Shown here: one piece after another, positions 16,713 to 26,605 of the stretch | How positions within the stretch are numbered: position 1 is the stretch's first letter | Layout: the number at the start of each line of letters is the position of its first letter | Assembly (NCBI RefSeq): GCF_005844425.1 | Contig: NZ_SPHL01000001.1 | Coordinates: 62,001 to 126,000, forward strand | DNA: 64,000 nt | Source of the DNA: Anaerofustis stercorihominis | GTDB taxonomy: Bacteria; Bacillota; Clostridia; Eubacteriales; Anaerofustaceae | Direction of reading: 5' to 3' | The notes under the pieces: generated by a model | Seen by the model: the letters and a program-made list of their open reading frames with translations, nothing else | Told to the model about the DNA's origin: nothing | Database searches by the model: none | Translations under genes and position numbers: made by a program

Positions 16713-19700
16713 ATGTTTGGTAGGATATTTAACGAAACAAAATTAGGTGAAAGAATAAAATTTGATGATAAAAAAGGAAGCATATTTGTTCATGGCGTAA
16801 GTGCGAATTTAAAAAATATGCTTAGTTTGTATACTTATGAAAAAGAAAACAATCCTATAATATATATTTTAAAAGATGATTTGGCGGCAAAGGAAGTATA
16901 TAAAGAACTTATAGATATTAAAGGTGAAGACGATATTTTATATTATCCACAAAAGCCTATAACTCATGAGTTTATAGATGCACATTCAATGGAGCTTACA
17001 AATAAAAGAGTAAGTGTAATAAAAAATGCATTAATGGATGAGAAAAAGATTATTGTAACATCTATAAATGCAATATGTGAAAAGGGTGTATTTTTTACTA
17101 AAGAAGATATTATTACAAAAAAAGTAGAAGATATATGGGATATAGATGATTTTATAAAAACTCTTGAGTACTTCGGCTATGAAAGAGAATATGAAGTAAG
17201 TGGGCAAGGTGTATACAGCGTAAAAGGCGGGATTGTCGATGTATTCGTTATGGGGGAAGAAAAACCTGTAAGAATAGAGTTTTTTGATGATGAAATAGAT
17301 TCAATAAGAACATTTGATACTGTAACAGGTAAAAGTATTGATATGCTTGAAAGTTTTACTTTAGTTCCCGCAAAAACAAGTATTTTAAATTTTGAGAAAT
17401 TAAAGGAACTTAATAAAAAAGCAAGAGGAAAATTAGAAAAAGATATCGCAAAGAATACGGACGAAGAAATAGACAAAAATTACAGAGAACTTTATGAAAA
17501 AATAAAAGATAATACAAATTTTACAACCAAGTATGTTTTCTATGCCTTAAAAGAATTAAAGTCTGTTTTAGATTTATTTACAGATCCTATAATTATTTTT
17601 GATGATTATAGTCTACTAAAGAAAAGCTACAATTCTTTTTACAAAAAAAACAAAGAAGAATTAAAAGACCTTTATGAACATGGAAAAATTCTTAATAATC
17701 AGGTAAACAATCATTTTACTTTTTCACATGTAGAGGAAATATTTATAAGGAATAATTCCATGATTTATTTTGATTTGTCTATGACATCAAATAATCTTTT
17801 CTGCAAAGATATAATAGAAATAAAATCTGCAGACAATATCAATTATGTAAAAAACATTCATTTTTTAATAGACAGTATAGTTTCTTTTCTAAAAGATGAT
17901 TACAAAGTTTTAATGACATATAGAAATGAAAAAGAGAAAAAGAACTTAAGCGAGTTTTTGGATAATTACAAATTAACTTACAGCGAAAATATTGCAAAAG
18001 GAAGAATTGCTTTTGTAAAGGAAAATATAAAGTACGGTGTAAATATATTAAGTGAAAAAATGTTTATTCTTTCTTATAATGATATTTTAAAGAAGAAAGA
18101 AACAAAAAAAACAGTAAAAAAATCTGATAAAAAGAAAGAGAAAGCATTTTTCAGCGAGATATCAAAAGGGGACTATGTAGTTCATGAAACATATGGTATA
18201 GGTAGATATCTTGGTATGGTAAACATGGAAGCCGGAGGATTATATAACGACTATTTGGAGATAGAGTTTGCGGGAAGTGACAAACTTTATGTAATTGCAA
18301 ATAAGATGCATCTTGTAAGTAAATATATAGGAAGTGACGATGCACCTCCAAAGCTTAACAAGTTAGGTTCTCAGGTTTGGGAAAATACAAAAGCCAGAAC
18401 AAAAAAGGCTGTAAAAGAGCTTGCCAAAGAATATATAACCCTTTATGCAAAAAGAAGAGAAATAAAAGGATATGCTTTCTCTTCCGATACTCCTTGGCAA
18501 AAAGAATTTGAAGATAGTTTTGGATATGAGCTTACTGAGGATCAGGAAAGATGTGTAAGGGAAGTAAAGGAAGACATGGAAAAACCTTATCCTATGGACA
18601 GGCTTGTATGTGGGGATGTAGGTTTTGGGAAAACAGAAGTTGCCATGCGAGCTGTATTTAAAGCCTGTATGGATTCAAAACAATGTGCAGTTTTGGTACC
18701 AACGACAATTCTTGCTATGCAGCATTACGATACTTTCGTTGAAAGGTTTAAAGATTTTCCCGTAAGTATAGAAATGCTATCCAGATTCAAGACGAAAAAA
18801 GAGCAAGATAAGATAATAGATAAATTAAAAAGAGGAAAAGTGGATATTGTAATAGGAACGCATAAACTGCTTTCCGATAGTATTCAGTTTAAAGATTTAG
18901 GACTTCTTGTTGTAGACGAAGAACAGAGGTTTGGAGTTGCGCATAAGGATAAGCTTAAACTTTTAAAAGAAAATGTAGATACTCTTACTTTATCGGCAAC
19001 ACCTATTCCAAGGACTTTAAATATGTCTTTAATAGGTATAAGGGATTTATCCACAATAGAAAAACCTCCAAAAGAAAGAGAAGAAACAGAAACATATGTA
19101 CTTGAGTATGATGATTATATAATCAAGGAAGCTATAAACAGAGAACTTAGAAGAGATGGGCAAGTATTCTTTGTTTATAATTCAGTAAAGAATGCTGAAA
19201 GTACTTGTTCTTATTTAAGGAAATTAATTCCAGGGTTAAAAGTTGAATTTGCAAATGGGCAGATGCCTGAAAGAGAGCTTGAAAAAACAATGTTTAGCTT
19301 TTTAAATAAGGAATTTGATGTGCTTGTATGTACGGCGATAGTTGAAAATGGGCTTAACATATTAAATGCAAATACCATGATAATAAAAGACGGTAATAAT
19401 CTTGGACTTTCTCAGTTATACCAGCTTAGAGGAAGAGTTGGAAGAAGCAATAAAAATGCTTATTGCTATATAACCTATGAAAAAAACAGAGCTTTAAACG
19501 AAACTGCCGTAAAAAGACTTAAAGCAATAAATGAATTTACAAAATTTGGTTCGGGATTTCAAATTGCCATAAGAGATTTGCAGATAAGAGGTGCAGGTAA
19601 TCTTTTAGGAGCAAATCAAAGCGGACATTTTTCTTCGGTTGGATATGAGCTTTATACAAAAATGCTTTCAGAGGCTTTAAAAGAAAGCAAAGGAGAAAAG

Positions 19701-20159
19701 CTAAAAAAAGAAGTGGAAACAAGTATAAATATGAAAGTAGATGCTTATATAGGAAAGAATTATATTGAAGATGAAATGCAAAGAATCCTTACTTATAAAG
19801 AAATAGCGGGTGTTGAAACAGAATCTGACAAAGAAGACCTTATAGATCATTTAATAGATGTATATGGAGATATTCCGTCTGCAACAATGAACCTAATTAA
19901 TATATCCCTTCTTAGAAATAAGGCATCTATGAAAGATGTATTAAGCATTAACGTAAATGAACAAAATAGAGAAATATATTTTGATTTTGATAAAGACATT
20001 GAAATTAATATAGATGTAATAAATAACCTATATGAAATGTTTAAGGGTAAATTTATAAAAAATGCAAAATTCATTAGAATATGTTTCCCTTATAAAAAGA
20101 CCAGAAATGTTCATGTAAATATCATGAAGCTTATAGATAAAATAATTGATAATCTATGA
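16713..20159 (+). CDS. mfd: Transcription-repair coupling factor
   Basis: This 1148-residue protein has the Mfd layout. A UvrB-like N-terminal part comes first, then an RNA-polymerase-interacting domain at about 480-560 (SEISKGDYVVHETYGIGRYLG). The superfamily 2 translocase follows, with the Walker A motif GDVGFGKTEVA, the DEEQRFG box, and LSATPIPRTLNMSL. Last are the motor half with QLRGRVGRSNKNAYCY and the TRCF C-terminal domain. It removes stalled RNA polymerase and recruits UvrA. It is followed 69 bases later by a PrsA-like foldase, the pairing seen in many Clostridia. Confidence 0.97.
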   Translation: MFGRIFNETKLGERIKFDDKKGSIFVHGVSANLKNMLSLYTYEKENNPIIYILKDDLAAKEVYKELIDIKGEDDILYYPQKPITHEFIDAHSMELTNKRVSVIKNALMDEKKIIVTSINAICEKGVFFTKEDIITKKVEDIWDIDDFIKTLEYFGYEREYEVSGQGVYSVKGGIVDVFVMGEEKPVRIEFFDDEIDSIRTFDTVTGKSIDMLESFTLVPAKTSILNFEKLKELNKKARGKLEKDIAKNTDEEIDKNYRELYEKIKDNTNFTTKYVFYALKELKSVLDLFTDPIIIFDDYSLLKKSYNSFYKKNKEELKDLYEHGKILNNQVNNHFTFSHVEEIFIRNNSMIYFDLSMTSNNLFCKDIIEIKSADNINYVKNIHFLIDSIVSFLKDDYKVLMTYRNEKEKKNLSEFLDNYKLTYSENIAKGRIAFVKENIKYGVNILSEKMFILSYNDILKKKETKKTVKKSDKKKEKAFFSEISKGDYVVHETYGIGRYLGMVNMEAGGLYNDYLEIEFAGSDKLYVIANKMHLVSKYIGSDDAPPKLNKLGSQVWENTKARTKKAVKELAKEYITLYAKRREIKGYAFSSDTPWQKEFEDSFGYELTEDQERCVREVKEDMEKPYPMDRLVCGDVGFGKTEVAMRAVFKACMDSKQCAVLVPTTILAMQHYDTFVERFKDFPVSIEMLSRFKTKKEQDKIIDKLKRGKVDIVIGTHKLLSDSIQFKDLGLLVVDEEQRFGVAHKDKLKLLKENVDTLTLSATPIPRTLNMSLIGIRDLSTIEKPPKEREETETYVLEYDDYIIKEAINRELRRDGQVFFVYNSVKNAESTCSYLRKLIPGLKVEFANGQMPERELEKTMFSFLNKEFDVLVCTAIVENGLNILNANTMIIKDGNNLGLSQLYQLRGRVGRSNKNAYCYITYEKNRALNETAVKRLKAINEFTKFGSGFQIAIRDLQIRGAGNLLGANQSGHFSSVGYELYTKMLSEALKESKGEKLKKEVETSINMKVDAYIGKNYIEDEMQRILTYKEIAGVETESDKEDLIDHLIDVYGDIPSATMNLINISLLRNKASMKDVLSINVNEQNREIYFDFDKDIEINIDVINNLYEMFKGKFIKNAKFIRICFPYKKTRNVHVNIMKLIDKIIDNL

Positions 20160-20228
20160 TGGATTGTGTATAATTTATAAGATTAATCATTATTAATATA
20201 AAAGTTTATGTAACAGAAAGGAAATGTT

Positions 20229-21734
20229 ATGAAAATTATTATAAATAAAGTTGTTGGTATTGTTGTATCGCTGCTTTTTGTATTATCTGTATGCGGATGT
20301 ACAGTAAATGAAGAAAAACTTGCTTCAAGTGCTGTTGCAAAAGTTAATGATACAGAAATTTTAAAATCACAAATGGATGAAATTGTTAATTTTACAGCTG
20401 TATATTATTATGCTACAACAGGACAAGATATAACTGAAGATGAAGACTCTTTTAAAACTATGAAAGAAGATATTGTTAATGATATGGTTGAAAGAGAACT
20501 TCTTAAAACAGTAGCTGATAAATACGATTATAAAGTTAATGAAAAAGAAGTTGAAGAAGGCGTAAATAATTTACTTGCCGGAATTGAAGAAAGTCAATAT
20601 ATGACAAATGATGATTATTTGGAAATTTTACAAAAATATGGTTTTAAAGATGAAAAAAGTTTTAAAGAAGCCGCAAAAACATATTCAGAAGCAATGACTT
20701 ATACTAATGGTTTCATGGATAAATTCAGAAATGAAGTTCAAGGTAAAGGCTATGCAACTTCAACATATATGACTGTTGATGATATAGAAGTTCCAGCATA
20801 TGTTTATTATTATATATATATTCAAAAAACAATAGAAGAAGAATATAACAGCTATATGAATTCTTATTATTCAAGCGGGGATTCTTCAACTACGGAATCG
20901 AAAACTCCTGAAGAAATAAAAGAAGACACAGAAGAAACAATAAAAGAAAAAGCTGCTTTTTATGCCGAAGGAACAGCAAAGAAACTTGAAGTTACAGAAG
21001 AAACAATTAATAATATAAAAGAACAAAATTCAACATATGATTCAATGTATGGTTCAGAAACAATGGAATCTGTATATAATGCATATGGAATAACTAAAAA
21101 ACAATATGATGAAGCTGCTACATGGGTAGCAACTGCCGATGCATATAAAGATAAACTTCATGATGAAGTTTCATATGAAAAACCTACAGAAGATGATGCA
21201 AAGAAAGAATTTGAAAAAAATACAAAACAATATGATACTTCAACAGTAAGCGCAAAACATATTTTGACACAAGATAAAGATTTGGCAAAAGAAATTTATG
21301 AACAAGCAAAAAAAGAAGGGGCAAATTTTGATGATTTAATGAGCAAATATCAAAATGATGAAAGTGTTGAACAGGCATCTGATCTTGGCGCTTTTAAGTA
21401 TTCAGATATGGTTGAAGAGTTTTCTGAAGCTGTATTTGATGCTGAAAAAGGTGAAGTTATAGGACCTGTTAAAACAGAATATGGTTATCATGTAGTTTAT
21501 GTTTATGATAAAAATATCGTAGAACCTAAGTTTGAAGATTCTATGGATCAAATTTTAGTTGCACTTGATGCCGACAGAAAGGCAGAAGCTGCTTCTAAGT
21601 TAGATGAAGAAATTAAAAAAGAACATAAATATGATATTTTAAGAACAGAAATAGATGAGCCATTTAATATGTTTATGGCTGATTTAAAAGAAAACAATAA
21701 GATTAAAACTTATAAATCTATAATTAAAAAATAA
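20229..21734 (+). CDS. PrsA/SurA-like peptidyl-prolyl isomerase lipoprotein
   Basis: This 501-residue protein begins with a lipoprotein signal (hydrophobic core 8-21, then the VCGC lipobox, lipidated Cys24). A SurA-type N-terminal chaperone domain starts at VAKVNDTEILKSQMDE. A parvulin (PPIC) domain spans roughly 338-428, with AKHILTQDKDLAKEIYEQAK, SDLGAF and GPVKTEYGYHVVYV. It folds exported proteins at the outer membrane face. A tyrosine-, serine- and threonine-rich linker around 195-230 separates the two parts. AAAGGAAATGTT precedes ATG. Confidence 0.9.
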   Translation: MKIIINKVVGIVVSLLFVLSVCGCTVNEEKLASSAVAKVNDTEILKSQMDEIVNFTAVYYYATTGQDITEDEDSFKTMKEDIVNDMVERELLKTVADKYDYKVNEKEVEEGVNNLLAGIEESQYMTNDDYLEILQKYGFKDEKSFKEAAKTYSEAMTYTNGFMDKFRNEVQGKGYATSTYMTVDDIEVPAYVYYYIYIQKTIEEEYNSYMNSYYSSGDSSTTESKTPEEIKEDTEETIKEKAAFYAEGTAKKLEVTEETINNIKEQNSTYDSMYGSETMESVYNAYGITKKQYDEAATWVATADAYKDKLHDEVSYEKPTEDDAKKEFEKNTKQYDTSTVSAKHILTQDKDLAKEIYEQAKKEGANFDDLMSKYQNDESVEQASDLGAFKYSDMVEEFSEAVFDAEKGEVIGPVKTEYGYHVVYVYDKNIVEPKFEDSMDQILVALDADRKAEAASKLDEEIKKEHKYDILRTEIDEPFNMFMADLKENNKIKTYKSIIKK

Positions 21735-21763
21735 AAAGAACTGCTTTGTCAGTTCTTTTTTTA
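21733..21763 (+). terminator. Terminator after the foldase gene
   Basis: AAAAAGAACTG and CAGTTCTTTTT pair around CTTTGT, ending in T residues. Confidence 0.9.
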
Positions 21764-21771
21764 TAAAAGTA

Positions 21772-21802
21772 TTGACTTAGAGTTAACTCCAAGGTGTAAA
21801 TT
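21772..21802 (+). promoter_or_regulatory. MerR-type promoter with 19-base spacer
   Basis: TTGACT at 21772-21777 and TAAATT at 21797-21802 are 19 bases apart, the stretched spacing that MerR-family activators correct by twisting DNA. A palindrome, CTTAGAGTT with AACTCCAAG (one mismatch), at 21776-21793 fills the spacer. It is the likely operator of the MerR gene that follows. Confidence 0.85.
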
Positions 21803-21860
21803 ATATATAGAAAATAAAAATAGCTATAAATTATATATTTAAAATATAGAGGTAAGAAAA

Positions 21861-22238
21861 ATGAAAATAGCCGAAGTTAGTAAAAAAATGAATTTATCTC
21901 AAGATACACTTAGATATTATGAGCGTATTGGACTTATTCCGCCGGTAAAAAGAAATTCTTCAGGGATAAGAGATTATACTGAAAAAGATATTGGATGGGT
22001 AGAATTTATTAAATGTATGAGAGGAGCAGGGCTTTCAATTGAAAGTTTAATAGAGTATGTAAAATTATTTGAAGAAGGTGACAAAACTGCGAGAGCAAGA
22101 AAAGATATATTATTTGAAGAAAGAGAAAAGTTAATTGAAAGAATTAATTCAATGCAGGAAACTCTTGAAAGATTAAATAAAAAAATTGAAAGATATGAAA
22201 AATGTCTTAAAAAAGAAAAGGAACTCAGAGGTGAATAA
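21861..22238 (+). CDS. MerR-family transcriptional regulator
   Basis: This 125-residue regulator has the winged helix-turn-helix MKIAEVSKKMNLSQDTLRYY at the N-terminus with ERIGLIPP, then IRDYTEKDIGWVEFIKCMRGAGLSIE, and a long C-terminal coiled coil. There is no cysteine pair for metal sensing, so it is nearer to AdhR/NmlR-like regulators that respond to aldehydes or stress than to metal sensors. It likely controls its own promoter and the following gene, three bases downstream. Confidence 0.9.
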   Translation: MKIAEVSKKMNLSQDTLRYYERIGLIPPVKRNSSGIRDYTEKDIGWVEFIKCMRGAGLSIESLIEYVKLFEEGDKTARARKDILFEEREKLIERINSMQETLERLNKKIERYEKCLKKEKELRGE

Positions 22239-22240
22239 AA

Positions 22241-22999
22241 ATGAAAGATGACAGAATAGGTTTAGCAAAAGAAAATTTGAAAAAACTTGTTAAAAATGAA
22301 AATATTGAAGATTTGTTAGATTCAGAATTTGAACAAATAATGAATTATTTTATTTATGGAGAGGTATTTGAAAACAGTGATTTAATAGATAAAAAATTTA
22401 GGGAGCTTATTACAATAAGCGTTTTAACCGCAAGCGGTTTATTTTCATCTCTTAAAGAACATATTGAATATGCATTAAATTTAAATATAAGCAGTGTAGA
22501 AATAAACGAAACAATATTACAGTGTTCTCCTTATATTGGTTTTGCCAAAGTTAAGGAAGCTATAAAGGTAATGAAAGAAGTTTTTAAAGAAAACAATATT
22601 GAGTATTCTGTAAAAAGCCAAAGTACAACAAGTGAAGATAATAGATTTGAAAAAGGGTTGGAAGTTCAAAAAGAAATTTTTGGAGAAGTTATTGATAAAT
22701 TACACGAAAATGCACCAAAAAACCAAAAGCATATACAAAATTATCTATCTGCAATGTGCTTTGGAGACTTTTATACAAGAAAATGTCTTGATTTGAAACA
22801 AAGAGAAATAATTACTTTAAGTTGTTTAATATCTCTTGGAGGGTGTGAAAGTCAAGTTAAATCTCATATTCAAGGAAATATTAATGTAGGAAATACAAAA
22901 GAAATACTTATTGCGGTTATAACCCAGTGTCTGCCATATATAGGCTTTCCAAGAACGTTAAATGCCTTTAATTGTTTAAATGAAGTCATACCTGATTAG
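22241..22999 (+). CDS. Carboxymuconolactone decarboxylase (AhpD-like) family protein, two domains
   Basis: This 252-residue protein has two copies of the alpha-helical CMD fold: one around 45-115 (FRELITISVLTASGLFSSLK) and one around 160-250 (REIITLSCLISLGGCESQVK). AhpD-type redox members carry a CxxC followed by His; here the first copy has neither cysteine and the second keeps only the first (Cys in GGCESQVKSH). It may therefore not be a disulfide reductase. It is co-transcribed with the MerR regulator, a pairing seen for stress-induced CMD proteins. Confidence 0.8.
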   Translation: MKDDRIGLAKENLKKLVKNENIEDLLDSEFEQIMNYFIYGEVFENSDLIDKKFRELITISVLTASGLFSSLKEHIEYALNLNISSVEINETILQCSPYIGFAKVKEAIKVMKEVFKENNIEYSVKSQSTTSEDNRFEKGLEVQKEIFGEVIDKLHENAPKNQKHIQNYLSAMCFGDFYTRKCLDLKQREIITLSCLISLGGCESQVKSHIQGNINVGNTKEILIAVITQCLPYIGFPRTLNAFNCLNEVIPD

Positions 23000-23000
23000 T

Positions 23001-23041
23001 AAAAAACACTTAAACTTTATATAGAGTTTAAGTGTTTTTTT
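23001..23041 (+). terminator. Terminator of the merR-CMD operon
   Basis: AAAACACTTAAACT and AGTTTAAGTGTTTT form a 14-base perfect stem with a run of T after it. Confidence 0.9.
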
Positions 23042-23061
23042 ATATATAAAAAATTTACAGC

Positions 23062-23099
23062 TTTACTTTTATTTTACATTCCTTTTACTTAAGTATGAT
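23062..23099 (+). promoter_or_regulatory. Pho box and promoter of pstS
   Basis: TTTACT at 23062-23067, TTTACA at 23073-23078 and TTTACT at 23084-23089 repeat with an exact 11-base period. A further TTTACA lies at 23054-23059. This matches the Firmicute PhoP box (TTWACA-type repeats about one helical turn apart). TATGAT at 23094-23099 fits the -10 position downstream of a PhoP-activated promoter. Confidence 0.8.
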
Positions 23100-23162
23100 T
23101 TCCAAAGTTTAAATATTGGTATATCATAGCACCATATTAAATAAAGAGAGGAAATGAAGAAT

Positions 23163-23966
23163 ATGAAAAAGAAATTATTAGCTGTAGGTTTAGCAGCATT
23201 ATGCTTAATGGGATTTGCCGGATGCGGTTCAAGCTCTGAAGGAACTGGATCAATAACAATGGCAGGTTCTACATCAATGGAAAGCGTAGCAAAAGCATGG
23301 GGTGAAGATTACCTTGCTAAAAACGGAGTAACAATCTCAGTTCAAGGCGGAGGTTCATCAGCAGGTGTAACAAGTGTTGTTGATGGAAGCGCTCAAGTTG
23401 GTATGTTAAGTAGAGATGTTAAAGATGAAGAAAAATCAGATGATTTACAAATTACTCAAGTAGCAATCGATGGTATTGCAATCGTAGTAAATCCTGAAAA
23501 TGGTGTTGAAGATTTAACATCTGCTCAAATTGCTGATATTTACACAGGAAAAATCACAAACTGGAAAGAAGTTGGCGGAGCTGACGAAGAAATCGTAGTT
23601 GTTGGCAGAGAAGCTGGTAGTGGTACAAGAGATGGTTTTGAAAGCATTCTTGGTGTTGAAGAAAAATGTAAATACAAAGCTGAACTTAACGAAACAGGTC
23701 AAGTTAAATCAACAGTTGCTTCAACAAAAGGCGCTATCGGATATATGTCTTTAGGATATGTTGATGATGAAGTTAAAGCTGTAAAAGTTGACGGTGTTGC
23801 TCCAACAGAAGCAACAGTATCAGACGGAAGCTACAAGGTTCAAAGACCATTCATCGTAGTAACAAAAACAGATGCTTCTGAAGAAGTAAAAGCATATGTT
23901 GAATATATGTTAAGTGAAGAAGGTCAAGCTATCGTTGAAAGCAGCCACTTTGTAAAAGTAAAATAA
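23163..23966 (+). CDS. pstS: Phosphate-binding lipoprotein of the Pst transporter
   Basis: This is a 267-residue periplasmic-type binding protein with a lipoprotein signal (MKKKLLAVGLAALCLMGFAGC). After a short serine/glycine linker come SITMAGSTSMESVAKAWGED, the phosphate-loop region QGGGSSAGVTSVVDGSAQVG, and GREAGSGTRDGFESI, all conserved in PstS. ATG at 23163 is preferred to 23154 because the GAGAGG site lies at normal distance. It captures inorganic phosphate outside the membrane and delivers it to PstCA. First gene of the Pho operon. Confidence 0.95.
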   Translation: MKKKLLAVGLAALCLMGFAGCGSSSEGTGSITMAGSTSMESVAKAWGEDYLAKNGVTISVQGGGSSAGVTSVVDGSAQVGMLSRDVKDEEKSDDLQITQVAIDGIAIVVNPENGVEDLTSAQIADIYTGKITNWKEVGGADEEIVVVGREAGSGTRDGFESILGVEEKCKYKAELNETGQVKSTVASTKGAIGYMSLGYVDDEVKAVKVDGVAPTEATVSDGSYKVQRPFIVVTKTDASEEVKAYVEYMLSEEGQAIVESSHFVKVK

Positions 23967-23990
23967 TAAATTACATAAATTAAATAATTA

Positions 23991-24024
23991 AAACATTAAT
24001 GCACCATATGGTGCATTAATGTTT
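23991..24024 (+). other. Perfect 34-base palindrome between pstS and pstC
   Basis: The two arms AAACATTAATGCACCAT and ATGGTGCATTAATGTTT are perfect complements. No T run follows, so it is not a standard terminator. Such a hairpin typically protects the 3' end of the abundant binding-protein message and dampens the permease genes downstream. Confidence 0.8.
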
Positions 24025-24041
24025 ATTGAAGAGGAAAATAA

Positions 24042-24929
24042 ATGAAACTAAAAAATACATATAAACAAGATAAAATATCAAGTATATTTGAAAAAATATT
24101 TTTTGTTTGCGCAGTAGTTTCTATTATTAGTGTAGTTGTGATAAGTTTATACATGATTATTTCAGGATTCCCTGCAATAAAAGATGTAGGGCTTTTTCAT
24201 TTCTTGTTTGGGACAGAATGGAATCCAACAGGAAGTAACCCAAGCTTTGGTATTTTACCGATGATACTTTCAAGTATATGTGCTACTCTTGGTGCAATAA
24301 TAATAGGAGTTCCCGTGGGAGTATTAACAGCAGTATTCTTAAGTGAAGTAGCAAACAAAAAAGTTGCTAATATTATAAGACCATTTATTGAAATTCTTGC
24401 TGGTATACCTTCTGTAATTTACGGGTTTGTAGGATTAATATTGGTTGTACCTTTTATTGCTAATGTATTTAATTTATCATACGGAGCATGTTTGTTTACA
24501 GGTATGCTTGTACTTGCGATAATGATACTTCCTACAATCGTAACAATAAGTGAAGATAGTTTAAGAGCTCTTCCAAATGAATATAAAGAAGCTTCTTTAG
24601 GTCTTGGCGCAACAAAAATGCAAACAATTTTTAAAATATTAATTCCTGCTGCAAGAAGCGGTATTACAACAGGGGTTGTTCTAGGTATTGGCAGAGCGAT
24701 CGGGGAAACAATGGCAGTTATTATGGTAACGGGAAACAGCGTTAACTTACCAAAATTATTCGGTTCAGTTAGACTGATGACAAGCGGTATCGTATCTGAA
24801 ATGTCATATGCCGTTGGAACTCATAGAGATGCATTATTTGCAATAGGTCTTGTATTGTTCATTTTCATTATGATAATAAACTTTGTTTTAAATATGATTT
24901 TAAATAAAGCAGATAAAAAATACGATTAA
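24042..24929 (+). CDS. pstC: Phosphate ABC transporter permease PstC
   Basis: This 295-residue inner-membrane permease has about six helices. The ABC-coupling motif EYKEASLGLGATKMQTIFKILIPAARSG lies near residue 190. TEWNPTGSNPSFGILPMI and RPFIEILAGIPSVIYGFVGL are characteristic of PstC. It pairs with PstA as the channel. The RBS is GAAGAGGAAA. Confidence 0.95.
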   Translation: MKLKNTYKQDKISSIFEKIFFVCAVVSIISVVVISLYMIISGFPAIKDVGLFHFLFGTEWNPTGSNPSFGILPMILSSICATLGAIIIGVPVGVLTAVFLSEVANKKVANIIRPFIEILAGIPSVIYGFVGLILVVPFIANVFNLSYGACLFTGMLVLAIMILPTIVTISEDSLRALPNEYKEASLGLGATKMQTIFKILIPAARSGITTGVVLGIGRAIGETMAVIMVTGNSVNLPKLFGSVRLMTSGIVSEMSYAVGTHRDALFAIGLVLFIFIMIINFVLNMILNKADKKYD

Positions 24930-24944
24930 GGACAGGAGGGTAAT

Positions 24945-25793
24945 ATGAAAAATAAAAAGTTAAGAATTAGTGATACTATACTAAGACTCTTAGTTATTTT
25001 ATGTGCGGGATTTACAGCATTACTTGCCTTGTCTTTAGTTCTATATGTTTTATTTAAAGGCGTAGGCAGCATAAACTGGGAAATGCTTACAACATCTCCG
25101 AGCGAACTTAAAGGAACAGTTGGGGTTCTTCCAATGATTGTAAATACTCTTTATATGATAGTACTTACACTTATCGTATCTGTTCCAATAGGAATCGGAA
25201 GTGCAATATACCTTAATGAATATGCAAAGAAAGACAGCAAAATCGTAAGACTTGTTGAATTCACAACACAAACTCTTGCGGGTATACCTTCAATTATTTA
25301 CGGTTTGTTTGGATATATGTTCTTTTCTATATTCTGTGGTTTTGGTGTTTCAATTTTATCAGGAGCTTTAACTCTTGCGATTATGGTTCTTCCTACTTTA
25401 ATAAGAACTACACAAGAAGCTTTAAGCAGTGTGCCTGATATGTACAGAGAAGGTGCTCTTGGTATGGGAGCAAGAAAAATTCATTTAATAAGAACTATTT
25501 TACTTCCATGTTCAATGCCTGGTATCGTAACAGCTGTAATTTTAAGTATAGGTAAAGTCGTAGGAGAAAGTGCAGCTTTGATATTTACATCAGGTATGGG
25601 ATATATGTTAACAGACGGAGTAATAAGTCATATATTTAAAAGCGGTGCAACACTTACCGTTCAACTTTATTTATATGCATCACGTGGAGAAAACTTATCA
25701 GTATGTTTTGCCCTTGCAAGTATACTTATAGTTATTGTTTTAATAATAAATGTATCAGCGAGATTGCTTTCAAAGAAATTGGAGGCTAAGTAG
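24945..25793 (+). CDS. pstA: Phosphate ABC transporter permease PstA
   Basis: This 282-residue permease has six predicted helices and the EAA loop [44 protein letters not shown] is the PstA counterpart of the PstC motif. It lies 15 bases after pstC. Confidence 0.95.
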   Translation: MKNKKLRISDTILRLLVILCAGFTALLALSLVLYVLFKGVGSINWEMLTTSPSELKGTVGVLPMIVNTLYMIVLTLIVSVPIGIGSAIYLNEYAKKDSKIVRLVEFTTQTLAGIPSIIYGLFGYMFFSIFCGFGVSILSGALTLAIMVLPTLIRTTQEALSSVPDMYREGALGMGARKIHLIRTILLPCSMPGIVTAVILSIGKVVGESAALIFTSGMGYMLTDGVISHIFKSGATLTVQLYLYASRGENLSVCFALASILIVIVLIINVSARLLSKKLEAK

Positions 25794-25801
25794 GAGGAAA
25801 A

Positions 25802-26563
25802 ATGGAAAAGAGAAAAAAGATTATTACTAAAGATATGAATCTTTATTATTCAGAAAACCATGCTTTAAAAAATATAAACATGGATATTTTAGAAAATGAA
25901 GTAGTATCATTAATAGGTCCAAGTGGATGCGGTAAGTCTACATATTTAAAAAGTTTAAATAGAATGAATGATTTGGTAGATGGAGTAAAAATTACCGGGG
26001 AAATATTAATTGATAATGAAAATATATATGATAATGATATTGATGTAACATTGCTTAGAAAAAAAGTAGGTATGGTATTCCAAAAACCAAACCCATTCCC
26101 AATGAGCATATATGATAACATTGCTTATGGTCCGAGAGTTCACGGAATAAAAAATAAAAGCGAACTTGATGAAATTGTAGAAAGAAGTTTAAGAGGTGCT
26201 GCTTTATTTGATGAAGTAAAAGACAGACTTAAAAAATCTGCTTTTGGTTTATCAGGTGGTCAACAACAAAGACTTTGTATTGCCAGAGCATTGGCAGTTG
26301 AACCTGAAATTCTTCTTATGGATGAACCGACTTCAGCTTTAGACCCTATTTCTACAATGAAGATAGAGGAATTGGTATTTGACCTTAAAAAGAAATATAC
26401 TGTTGTAATTGTAACTCATAATATGCAACAGGCTGCAAGAATTTCTGATAAAACAGCATTTTTCTTGCTTGGAGAATTAATTGAATACAATAAAACTTCT
26501 TCTTTGTTTGCTAATCCAAAGCATCCAAAAACAGAAGAATACATAACAGGAAGATTTGGTTGA
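25802..26563 (+). CDS. pstB: Phosphate ABC transporter ATPase PstB
   Basis: This 253-residue ABC ATPase has Walker [10 protein letters not shown], the Q loop [15 protein letters not shown] that is diagnostic of PstB, signature [15 protein letters not shown], Walker [13 protein letters not shown] and the switch His in VTHNM. It powers phosphate import by PstCA. The gene begins eight bases after pstA. Confidence 0.97.
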   Translation: MEKRKKIITKDMNLYYSENHALKNINMDILENEVVSLIGPSGCGKSTYLKSLNRMNDLVDGVKITGEILIDNENIYDNDIDVTLLRKKVGMVFQKPNPFPMSIYDNIAYGPRVHGIKNKSELDEIVERSLRGAALFDEVKDRLKKSAFGLSGGQQQRLCIARALAVEPEILLMDEPTSALDPISTMKIEELVFDLKKKYTVVIVTHNMQQAARISDKTAFFLLGELIEYNKTSSLFANPKHPKTEEYITGRFG

Positions 26564-26605
26564 TACTTAACTATAACTTATCAAACAGGAAGGAGAAATA
26601 TATAA

